Shown: positions 1 through 5,595 of the stretch, piece after piece
How the letters are laid out: every line of letters starts with the position of its first letter
How positions within the stretch are numbered: the stretch's first letter is position 1
Source: a bacterium
GTDB taxonomy: Bacteria; Bdellovibrionota_C; UBA2361; SZUA-149
Length of the DNA stretch: 7,149 nt
Direction of reading: 5' to 3'
NCBI GenBank assembly: GCA_003230795.1
Contig: QIGM01000386.1
Coordinates: 1 to 7,149, forward strand
Notes under the pieces: generated by a model
The model's database searches: none
What the model saw: only the letters and a program-made list of their open reading frames with translations
What the model was told of the DNA's origin: nothing
Made by a program: the position numbers and the translations under genes

Positions 1-319
1 TCTTTCGTCGCAACAATCCACCACCAATTGCCGAAGCAAGAAGCAGCATTGATGCTGGCTCAGGAACCTCTCGGCCTTCAGTATCAAAGTGGAGGTCTCC
101 TCTCACTGTGAACTCATTTCCAAGCTGTGTGTTAACTGTCCCGTCCGTATTGAGGAAGGAAGAGGTTCCCATCATCCAGTTCGTGAAGTAATCTGTGTTC
201 TCATCCCAGGTCGCTGAGTTCCCGTCGCCGTTTAACTTGGTCTCAAGCGATGCTGCGTAGAAAGCATTGTCCCAGAGCACGAAGCCACTATTGTCGGCAC
301 TTGCTCCAGCAACTGACAG
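1..319 (-). pseudogene. Out-of-frame C-terminal part of the same protein, with PEP-CTERM sorting signal; runs off the left edge
   Basis: Reading the minus strand from 319 to 2 gives 106 open codons beginning LSVAGASADNSGF. It ends with VPEPASMLLLASA, a Gly-rich hydrophobic stretch and RRK at the window edge. This is the standard three-part PEP-CTERM anchor: a Pro-Glu-Pro motif, one transmembrane helix and a basic tail. Family knowledge says such proteins are cut and sorted by exosortases, usually in bacteria making extracellular polysaccharide. The fragment has no start or Shine-Dalgarno site of its own. Its frame is open upstream only to a TGA at 353-355, so the shift must lie between 291 and 352. 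Dropping one T from the TTT at 320-322 (minus strand) joins GVPI to LSVAGASADN smoothly. In the rejoined protein VPEP would be at about 232-235. Only the last residue or few and the stop codon lie outside the window. Confidence 0.75.
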
Positions 320-761
320 AAATCGGCACGCCGTTAGCGTCTGTGTCGATTGTCACACCATCAACAAACTGCATATAAATCTGAACATCAGTATTGAAGA
401 ATTCACCTTCAGGGCTATCAGTGCCTCTGTTGGTAAACTGACTTTCCGCTCCTGCGGTGATGTAAATCGCTGAGTTAGCGACATCTAGGTAGAGCGTGCT
501 GTCTTCTTCGAATTCGTAGACGACACGAGTGCGTGGGCCAGTGTCTCCGTAGAAATAAAGAATCGCTCCGAGGTCATAGACATTAGTGTCGCTACCTCGT
601 CCCGGAATTGATTTGTTGTTGATGTCGTATTCGTAACAACCATCACAAGTAAAATTCGTGTAATCATAGTCGAGGTCGACCGGAATGGCCGATGCCCCAC
701 TCGGTAGCGCAAAAACCGCTGCACCGAAGAGAATGTTCTTAATTACTGCTAAATGCTTCAT
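288..761 (-). CDS. Exported protein, N-terminal part of a frameshifted PEP-CTERM protein
   Basis: This ORF encodes 157 residues and is not a recognised family. Residues 1-25 form a clear signal peptide: a Lys at residues 3 and 8, a hydrophobic core around 9-20, and a small-residue SGASA cleavage site before IPVDL. The mature part is acidic, rich in Asp, Tyr and Thr, and looks like a beta-rich surface protein. It has a CDGC pair at 39-42. The start is ATG with GAGGA about eight bases upstream. The natural-looking sequence ends at about residue 147 (DANGVPI). The last ten residues before the TAG are Cys/Lys/Arg-rich and look out of frame. One base away the reading continues to a PEP-CTERM signal (next entry), so this is probably the front of a single protein of at least 253 residues, exported by Sec and sorted by an exosortase encoded elsewhere. 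The signal peptide is seen directly; the frameshift is inferred, and could be a real mutation or a sequencing or assembly error. Confidence 0.75.
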   Translation of the reverse strand: MKHLAVIKNILFGAAVFALPSGASAIPVDLDYDYTNFTCDGCYEYDINNKSIPGRGSDTNVYDLGAILYFYGDTGPRTRVVYEFEEDSTLYLDVANSAIYITAGAESQFTNRGTDSPEGEFFNTDVQIYMQFVDGVTIDTDANGVPISVSCWSKCRQ

Positions 762-958
762 CCTTACGTTCCTCGTTTCAATCGCAACCCGATCCCAATA
801 AGTTCTCGACTAGAGTTATGTCACAATCAGACACTCCTGTAATCTCTCCACGTAAGCTTAGTCCGATTAAATTAGTAAAAAACCTCAATAAACTTGCAAG
901 ATGTTGAAATCACCGTAGAAATTAGATTGAGAAATCTTAGAGAAGAGAGGGCTTGAAA

Positions 959-1426
959 CTACAAATATACCCAAAAAACACCAGGATTATGCAGATCTGG
1001 CTTGATTTGGGCGACTTGAGGGCAGGACTTGAAATAGGCGTTGGCGGCGGATTTGAGTATTCCTTTGCCAATTCCATGCACTACCTCAATTCTCTGGCTC
1101 CCTTGCAGTAGGGCTTGATTGAGGCAGTTCTCGAGGGCTTCGAGGGCCTGGGCTTTGGTGAGGCCATGAAGGTCGCAGCGCAGCGTCGGTCCAGACGAGC
1201 TCTTTCTCGGTTTTTTCTTAGTATCTGTCTGCGTAGGATTTTTCCTTTTCCTTGGTAAGGCATCGAATTCTTCTGCTGTAGCGTATAGCGTTAATGAGCC
1301 AATGCTTAGTCGATATCGACCTCGTCTATCGGGGCCTTCAAGAATCTCTCCCAATGCACGACTGCTTAGAAGGCGTACCTTGTCGCCGATTTGAAGCTGT
1401 ATGTTGTTACTCGTTTGCTTCGACAT
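959..1426 (-). CDS. Smr-domain protein with KOW-like N-terminus (MutS2 tail-like)
   Basis: The protein has 155 residues. Residues 13-56 (from IGDKVRLLSSRALGEILE) resemble the small KOW-like domain that precedes Smr in MutS2. A Lys/Arg/Ser/Thr-rich linker spans about 58-80. The Smr domain fills 83-155, with the LHG motif at 86-88 and HGIGKG at 117-122, the two signatures of the family, and a short hydrophobic VFWVYL end. Smr domains bind nucleic acid and in many members nick DNA or RNA; in MutS2 the domain serves recombination control or rescue of collided ribosomes. No MutS ATPase part is present or adjacent, so this is a stand-alone version and its substrate cannot be told. The ATG start is the only sensible one, although its Shine-Dalgarno match is poor (AAGCTAAG). 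It is transcribed divergently from the thiolase gene, with 156 bp between them. An extended -10 lies about 40 bp upstream. Confidence 0.85.
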   Translation of the reverse strand: MSKQTSNNIQLQIGDKVRLLSSRALGEILEGPDRRGRYRLSIGSLTLYATAEEFDALPRKRKNPTQTDTKKKPRKSSSGPTLRCDLHGLTKAQALEALENCLNQALLQGSQRIEVVHGIGKGILKSAANAYFKSCPQVAQIKPDLHNPGVFWVYL

Positions 1427-1464
1427 CTTAGCTTTTGCTGTCTTCGCTCTTATTGGGAATCACA

Positions 1465-1473
1465 ATGATAACA
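1465..1473 (-). promoter_or_regulatory. Candidate extended -10 promoter for the Smr-domain gene
   Basis: On the minus strand TGTTATCAT fits the extended -10 pattern TGnTATAAT with one mismatch in the hexamer. It lies about 38 bp before the ATG. A TTGCAA lies further upstream but 20 bp away, too far for a normal -35. This is a motif match only. Confidence 0.3.
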
Positions 1474-1582
1474 GGCCACTTCCTGCTCTTTTGCAAGTGC
1501 TACCTCGCTGCTTTGCCTTGCCGTAGCCAAGTTGAGGTGGGAAAATGACGTGTAGAGTTTTTAATTTAAAGCGGAGAGAGTT

Positions 1583-2836
1583 ATGGCGAGTTTAGAGCGT
1601 CGAGTTGCTGTAGTTGGTGGAGTGAGAACGCCGTTTGTAAAAGCGGGTACCCATTTCAGTGATCTCACGATGCAAGAGCTGGGTGTGCACGTGCTTTCTT
1701 CCCTTGTGCGTCGCTACGAGCTCGATCCAGAGAAGGTAGATGAATTTATATTCAGCACCGTTCTCCTTGATCCCAAGACGCCAAATTGGGCGCGCGAGAT
1801 TCTTTTTGCCGCTGGATTACCGAAAACAGTGTATGCGCACTCCGTGAGTAATAATTGTATCTCCGGTCTAATTGCCATTACTTCTATTGCGGATCGTATC
1901 GCGCTTGGAGCAGTGCATTGCGGAATTGCAGGTGGAACAGAGTCGATGTCGAATCCGACGCTTGTGTTTGATCCAAATGCTTCGAAGACTTTTCTCAAAC
2001 TTTTTCGTGCGCGCTCCATGGGTGAGCGCCTCAAGCTTGTGAGTTCGCTTCGGCCAAAGAGTTTTATGCCAAAGCCTCCGGGTGTCACTGAGCCTTCGAC
2101 TGGGCTTACGATGGGGCAGCATATGGAGATGACTTCCAAGGAAATGAAAATCTCGCGCATTCGCCAGGACGAAATCGCCCTCGCCAGTCATCAGAACGCG
2201 GCTGCGGCAATGGAGCAGGGTTTACTTGTGGATATGATCGAGCCGCTTGCCGGTGTCACGAAAGATACCTTAGTGCGAGCGGATACCTCTATGGAGAAGC
2301 TGGAGAAGCTTCGCCCTGTATTTGATCGCTCTTCTGCCGGAACAATTACGGCGGGTAATGCAAGTGCGCTCACCGATGGTGCCTCGGCTGTGCTCTTAAT
2401 GTCTAATGAGCGGGCGCAGGCAGAGAACCGACCAGTACTCGCGCACCTTACCCATTACGAGTATTCCGCAATTGACCCTAACGACGGCCTTTTGATGGCC
2501 CCTGCGGTGGCCGTGCCTCGGCTGCTAAAGCGAATAGGTATGAAGTTAGACGATTTCGACCTGATCGAAGTGCATGAGGCATTCGGTGCTCAGGTTGCTG
2601 CTAACATTAAAGCTTGGGAAGAGGGGTGGAAGCTCGATTCAGTCGGTAACGTCGCTCCTGAAAAACTAAACGTCCTCGGTGGTTCAATTGCACTCGGGCA
2701 TCCCTTTGCGGCAACCGGCGGAAGAATGGTCGCGACGCTTGCATCAGAACTTGCTCGTCGATCCTTAAAACGCGGCTTGATCAGTATCTGTGCTGCGGGT
2801 GCCATGGCAGGTGCAATTATTCTCGAACGAGAGTAG
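1583..2836 (+). CDS. fadI: Acetyl-CoA C-acyltransferase, FadI / trifunctional-beta type thiolase
   Basis: This 417-residue thiolase cleaves 3-ketoacyl-CoA with CoA, the last step of fatty-acid beta-oxidation. The nucleophile is Cys92 in SVSNNCISG. His331 lies in VHEAFGAQ, His373 in GHPFAATGG, and the second catalytic Cys403 in ICAAGAMAG. The order and spacing match family members of about 400-435 residues. The FadI-like traits are the segment RSMGERLKLVSSLRPKSFMP (145-164), VTEPSTGLTMGQHME, the VLGGSIALGHPFAATG block, and a C-terminal CAAG rather than the CxGGG of FadA-type enzymes. The start is ATG with GGAGAG about five bases upstream. The gene stands alone: no FadJ-like hydratase/dehydrogenase partner is next to it, so the alpha subunit must be elsewhere. 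A weak promoter candidate (TTGCCG at 1518, GAAAAT at 1541) precedes it. Acetyl-CoA acetyltransferase activity is the main alternative, as substrate length cannot be read from sequence. Confidence 0.9.
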   Translation: MASLERRVAVVGGVRTPFVKAGTHFSDLTMQELGVHVLSSLVRRYELDPEKVDEFIFSTVLLDPKTPNWAREILFAAGLPKTVYAHSVSNNCISGLIAITSIADRIALGAVHCGIAGGTESMSNPTLVFDPNASKTFLKLFRARSMGERLKLVSSLRPKSFMPKPPGVTEPSTGLTMGQHMEMTSKEMKISRIRQDEIALASHQNAAAAMEQGLLVDMIEPLAGVTKDTLVRADTSMEKLEKLRPVFDRSSAGTITAGNASALTDGASAVLLMSNERAQAENRPVLAHLTHYEYSAIDPNDGLLMAPAVAVPRLLKRIGMKLDDFDLIEVHEAFGAQVAANIKAWEEGWKLDSVGNVAPEKLNVLGGSIALGHPFAATGGRMVATLASELARRSLKRGLISICAAGAMAGAIILERE

Positions 2837-2941
2837 CCGATTCGCGAAGGTCTGGAAGCGGTTGCCGATACTAATGAGGATTTACGTTGAGGTTACTAAC
2901 GTATTAGCCACGATATGATCTTACAGATAACTGCTCGAGCA

Positions 2942-3036
2942 TTTAATTAACCGCAGAGGACGCTAAGGACGCAGAGGATTAAAACGCTTGGCATTCAAAT
3001 CCTCTGCGTCCTTAGCGTCCTCTGCGGTTAATTAAA
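2942..3036. repeat. Palindromic intergenic element, 39-bp perfect arms
   Basis: Bases 2942-2980 and 2998-3036 are exact reverse complements, separated by a 17-base loop. The outer ends are TTTAATTAA / TTAATTAAA, and the arm core reads CCGCAGAGGACGCTAAGGAC and continues GCAGAGG. The core has an internal echo (GCAGAGGACGC, then AAGGACGCAGAGG). It lies between the convergent thiolase (+) and rsfS (-) genes, 105 bp and 78 bp from their stops, where a strong hairpin would block read-through from either side. It lacks the T-run of a classic intrinsic terminator. From memory, very similar CAGAGGACGC-type palindromes are scattered in intergenic DNA of many unrelated environmental bacteria, so a REP- or MITE-like mobile repeat is likely. 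I see no coding capacity and no target-site duplication beyond the arms. Confidence 0.9.
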
Positions 3037-3055
3037 ATTGCAAAGCTTTATCTAG

Positions 3056-3072
3056 CGTTCTCTAACAGAACG
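3056..3072 (-). other. Small hairpin downstream of rsfS
   Basis: On the minus strand CGTTCT and AGAACG form a 6-bp stem with a 5-base loop, about 45 bp past the rsfS stop. No T-run follows, so a terminator role is only a possibility. It could assist the larger palindrome beyond it. Confidence 0.25.
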
Positions 3073-3097
3073 AATATCATCCGGTACGAATTAGGCC

Positions 3098-3129
3098 CTT
3101 AGCGTATTAGGCTCTTAGCGTATTAAGCC
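3098..3129. repeat. 16-bp tandem duplication across the rsfS stop codon
   Basis: CTTAGCGTATTAGGCT (3098-3113) is followed directly by CTTAGCGTATTAAGCC (3114-3129), 14 of 16 identical. A partial third copy (ATTAGGCC) precedes it. The right copy contains the last codons and TAA of rsfS on the minus strand, so the left copy looks like a duplicated gene tail lying downstream. Unlike the rplU array, the 16-bp period does not keep the frame. Confidence 0.85.
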
Positions 3130-3666
3130 TGTGCGTAGTTTTCTTACTGCCTGCTCTAGCTTTGCGTCTAGCTCTATGCTTTCAGCCTGATCCCAGAGGG
3201 CGTCAAAAGCGTAGTGTTGTCTGCTTGGCTCGTAGAATATGTGAACAATCACATTGCCATAGTCGAGTAGCACCCACTCTCCGGTCTCGTATCCGTTCAT
3301 GTCACTCGGACGTTCCGGCATGTTCTCACGTATATTATCTGCTAGACCCTTTACATGTCTTTCCGATGTGCCGCTGATGATTACAAAATAGTCGGTGATA
3401 TCACTGATGCCTTGGAGATCAATGCCGCGGACATCAAGTCCTTTGAACTCGATTGCAATCTCAACCGCTCGCTGCGCAAGCGCTAAGCCTTCATCGCTAG
3501 TTGCTGGCTTGAGGTCTAGATATTCAGATGTGTCCCGGTCTTGTGAGGAGATGCTGTGTGATGAGGAGATACTGGAGGAGGTGATTTGATGCGTCCTGTC
3601 GTCGAGCGCGCCCGTGCTGGCATAGCCCGTGCCGACATAGACAGTGCCGTGCTTTTCGTTTCTCAT
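3115..3666 (-). CDS. rsfS: Ribosomal silencing factor RsfS with N-terminal extension
   Basis: RsfS binds ribosomal protein L14 on the 50S subunit and stops it joining the 30S subunit, damping translation when nutrients run short. With the ATG at 3666 the protein has 183 residues. The DUF143/RsfS domain covers about 59-162: ALAQRAVEIAIEFKG, then DYFVIISGTSERHVKGLAD (92-110), then GEWVLLDYGNVIVHIF (129-144), then YEPSRQHYAFDALWDQA. Most RsfS proteins are about 105-130 residues, so the first 58 or so residues are extra. They look disordered, with a Ser-rich run TSSSISSSHSISS. I chose ATG 3666 because AAGGG lies seven bases upstream; an in-frame TTG at 3753 would give 212 residues but has no convincing Shine-Dalgarno site. 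The gene follows obg, as is common, but nadD, its frequent neighbour, is absent here. A promoter lies just upstream. Confidence 0.92.
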   Translation of the reverse strand: MRNEKHGTVYVGTGYASTGALDDRTHQITSSSISSSHSISSQDRDTSEYLDLKPATSDEGLALAQRAVEIAIEFKGLDVRGIDLQGISDITDYFVIISGTSERHVKGLADNIRENMPERPSDMNGYETGEWVLLDYGNVIVHIFYEPSRQHYAFDALWDQAESIELDAKLEQAVRKLRTGLIR

Positions 3667-3809
3667 GCAATAGCCCTTATTCTGTTTGCTACTTTCGTCC
3701 CCCCACAGGAGAAAACCTGCAGAGAAGAGTAGCTTAGGCTGATCGCAAAGCAAAATCCGGTAGAAGTCATGTTCAGAAGCTATATCTCCATGCTCTATTT
3801 ACTCCCTTT

Positions 3810-3838
3810 ATAATATCAAAAGAGACCATTTCATTCAA
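3810..3838 (-). promoter_or_regulatory. Sigma-70-type promoter for rsfS
   Basis: On the minus strand TTGAAT (3833-3838) and TATTAT (3810-3815) are 17 bp apart. The -10 is extended by TG one base upstream, and matches consensus in 5 of 6 bases; the -35 matches in 4 of 6. It begins only four bases past the obg stop codon, so rsfS can be transcribed apart from the ribosomal cluster. Transcription would start near 3803, leaving a leader of about 137 bases before ATG 3666. Confidence 0.6.
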
Positions 3839-3841
3839 TTC

Positions 3842-4894
3842 TTAAGTCGTTTCGGTATGAGAAAGTGAAAAAAGCCGCTCTTTTAGGCCGCTTAGGCCGG
3901 TTCCAACTTGGCTTGATATTAGGTAAACATCGTGTCCGAGTTCTTTAAACGCGCTTTCAGCGAGCTTTGCCGCTCGGCTTGCGATTGGCAGATCCGCCTT
4001 TGAAAACACTACTACTCTCGGTCGGCTAGCAAGCTCTTCGGAGTAAAGCCTTAGTTCTCGATCTATCGCTTCGAACTGCTTGAGCGCTTCATCGATAATT
4101 CGCTGCTCTTCGATTTCATCTGGATCGATATGGGCCCAAGCACCTTGGTCCACGGCCGACATGTCTAGCAGATGAGCCAAAGTCTTTGTGCGCTCAACAT
4201 GACGAAGAAACTGTAGCCCTAAACCCTTACCTTCGTGCGCTCCGGGAACTAAGCCCGGGATATCGGCGATTACAAATCTTCGACTATCTTCCAAGAGCAC
4301 TACGCCGAGACTCGGGCGTACTGTCGTAAAGGGGTAGTCGGCGATGCGCGGGTGAGCTTGGGAGATAACAGAGACCAGTGTTGATTTGCCTACATTCGGA
4401 AGACCTAGAAGTCCGACATCGGCGACAGACTTGAGCACGAGGTTGAACTCGAACACTTCTCCGGCGAATCCAGGTTGCGCTTTCTTAGGTGCTTGGTTTG
4501 TGGACGTCTTAAAAAAAGAATTTCCTTTTCCGCCACGGCCTCCTTTGGCAGCAATCCAACGAGCACCCTTTACGGAAAGGTCAGCGACTAGCTCTTCGTT
4601 GTAAAAGACTTGAGTGCCAATCGGGACAACACGCACGGTATCGCTACCGTCAGCACCTGTGCGCAGGTTGGCTTCACCGTTGTTTCCGTTCTTCGCATTG
4701 ATCAGCGGAGCGAAGGAGAAATCAATAAGAGTGTTGAGGTTAGCGTCGGCAACAAAAATAACGGCACCACCGCTGCCGCCATTGCCTCCATCGGGGCCGC
4801 CATTGGGCTTATACTTTTCTCGACGCCAGGACACGGAGCCAGAGCCGCCGTTGCCGGCTGTTACCTTAATTTTGGCTTCATCGATGAATCGCAT
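3842..4894 (-). CDS. obg: Obg/CgtA family GTPase
   Basis: Obg is a GTPase that works in late 50S assembly and links it to growth control. The 350-residue protein has the Gly-rich Obg fold at 1-158 (GNGGSGSVSWRREKYKPNGG, then GGNGGSGGAV, and GGRGGKGN at 118-125). The G domain follows: G1 GLPNVGKS (164-171), G2 in YPFTT (187-191), G3 DIPG (211-214) followed by LVPGAHEGKGLGLQFLRH, G4 SKAD (298-301) and a G5-like ISSQVGTGL (326-334). G4 has Ser in place of the usual Asn of NKxD; other Obg proteins also vary here, so GTP binding is probably kept. There is no C-terminal OCT domain, as in many Gram-negative forms. The stop of rpmA lies 23 bp upstream. The Shine-Dalgarno site is weak (GAG, eight bases before the ATG), so translation may depend on coupling to rpmA. 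Confidence 0.97.
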   Translation of the reverse strand: MRFIDEAKIKVTAGNGGSGSVSWRREKYKPNGGPDGGNGGSGGAVIFVADANLNTLIDFSFAPLINAKNGNNGEANLRTGADGSDTVRVVPIGTQVFYNEELVADLSVKGARWIAAKGGRGGKGNSFFKTSTNQAPKKAQPGFAGEVFEFNLVLKSVADVGLLGLPNVGKSTLVSVISQAHPRIADYPFTTVRPSLGVVLLEDSRRFVIADIPGLVPGAHEGKGLGLQFLRHVERTKTLAHLLDMSAVDQGAWAHIDPDEIEEQRIIDEALKQFEAIDRELRLYSEELASRPRVVVFSKADLPIASRAAKLAESAFKELGHDVYLISSQVGTGLSGLKERLFSLSHTETT

Positions 4895-4917
4895 ACCGGA
4901 AGCTCATACGGGGGGAA

Positions 4918-5175
4918 CTATGCGGAAGGGTAGACGCTTACTTGTTTCTTATCGCGGCCTTTGCGCTCAAAGGTAACTTCGCCGTCAACCAACGCAAAAA
5001 GTGTGCAATCTCTTCCAAGGCCAACATTGGTCCCTGGGTGAAACTTTGTCCCATGCTGTCTAACAAGAATGTTGCCTGCGCGAACTACCTCGCCACCGAA
5101 CTTCTTGATTCCGAGTCTCTGTCCACGTGAGTCACGTCCGTTACGGGTTGATCCACCTGCCTTCTTATGAGCCAT
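4918..5175 (-). CDS. rpmA: 50S ribosomal protein L27
   Basis: L27 is an 85-residue 50S protein whose N-terminal tail reaches toward the peptidyl-transferase centre. It begins [20 protein letters not shown], the conserved form with no cleaved N-terminal peptide. [22 protein letters not shown] and [13 protein letters not shown] follow in the expected order, and the length is normal. The ATG has a strong GAGGAG eight bases upstream, as expected for a highly expressed gene. It follows rplU after 105 bp, 75 bp of which is repeat array outside the rplU reading frame, and precedes obg by 23 bp. The three genes probably share a transcript. The identity is certain from the sequence. Confidence 0.98.
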   Translation of the reverse strand: MAHKKAGGSTRNGRDSRGQRLGIKKFGGEVVRAGNILVRQHGTKFHPGTNVGLGRDCTLFALVDGEVTFERKGRDKKQVSVYPSA

Positions 5176-5205
5176 CGAAAAATCTCCTCACTCTCTTGAT
5201 CGTTT

Positions 5206-5295
5206 TTAGCCGGCTGAAATTTAACCGGCTGAAATTTAACCGGCTGAAATTTAACCGGCTGAAATTTAACCGGCTGAAATTTAACCGGCTGAAAT
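5206..5295. repeat. 15-bp tandem array, six copies, built from the rplU 3' end
   Basis: The unit TTAACCGGCTGAAAT repeats without spacers at 5206, 5221, 5236, 5251, 5266 and 5281. Copies 2-6 are identical; the one at 5206 has a single change (TTAG). The copy at 5281-5295 is the last four codons and TAA of rplU. Since 15 is a multiple of three, every copy reads Ile-Ser-Ala-Gly-stop in the rplU frame on the minus strand, and the one changed base is synonymous (GGC for GGT). Adjacent copies can pair in RNA (AGCCGG with CCGGTT, 11-base loop), giving short hairpins between rplU and rpmA. Replication slippage that multiplied the gene tail is the simplest origin. Confidence 0.95.
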
Positions 5296-5595
5296 AGTTT
5301 CTACTTCAAGCTTTGTTATTGATTGTCGGTGCCCTTTTTTGAGCTGCTTACCGTGTCGACGAATCTTTTTGAAGATAATCTTTTTATCGCCGCGAGATTG
5401 GCTGACTATCTTCCCAGCAACGCTTGCGCCTTCAACCAATGGCTGGCCGATCTTGATATCTTTACCTTTAGCTACTAGCAAGACTTCGTGGAGCTCTATA
5501 GTCTCTCCGACCTCGCCACTAAGCTTTTCGACTTCTATTTGAGAGCCCGGCTCGACACAATATTGCTTTCCGCCAGTTCTAAGCACCGCAAACAT
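5281..5595 (-). CDS. rplU: 50S ribosomal protein L21
   Basis: L21 is a 104-residue 50S protein that binds 23S rRNA. MFAVLRTGGKQYCVEPGSQI is the conserved start. GETIELHEVLLVAKG and IGQPLVEGASVAGKIV follow, and the basic segment FKKIRRHGKQLKKGHRQ (75-91) with SITKLEV is the family's signature end. The length is typical. The ATG has GAGGA eight bases upstream. It is the first gene of the rplU-rpmA-obg cluster. The final residues ISAG and the stop are the unit of the tandem array downstream, and most L21 proteins end near the SITKLEV strand, so the ETISAG tail may be a local addition. Confidence 0.98.
   Translation of the reverse strand: MFAVLRTGGKQYCVEPGSQIEVEKLSGEVGETIELHEVLLVAKGKDIKIGQPLVEGASVAGKIVSQSRGDKKIIFKKIRRHGKQLKKGHRQSITKLEVETISAG

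Noticed and set aside
267..473. Plus-strand ORF of 68 codons across the PEP-CTERM frameshift zone
   Set aside because: It lies opposite sequence with clear protein character on the minus strand and has no ribosome site.
1714..2191. Minus-strand ORFs of 148 and 107 codons inside the thiolase gene
   Set aside because: The plus frame encodes a complete thiolase with all catalytic motifs; the others are shadows.
4610..4976. Plus-strand ORFs of 107 and 120 codons opposite obg and rpmA
   Set aside because: They are antisense shadows of Gly-rich, strongly conserved coding sequence; no independent start signals.
5206..5295. CRISPR array
   Set aside because: The 15-bp units abut with no spacers, and the unit is the coding tail of rplU.
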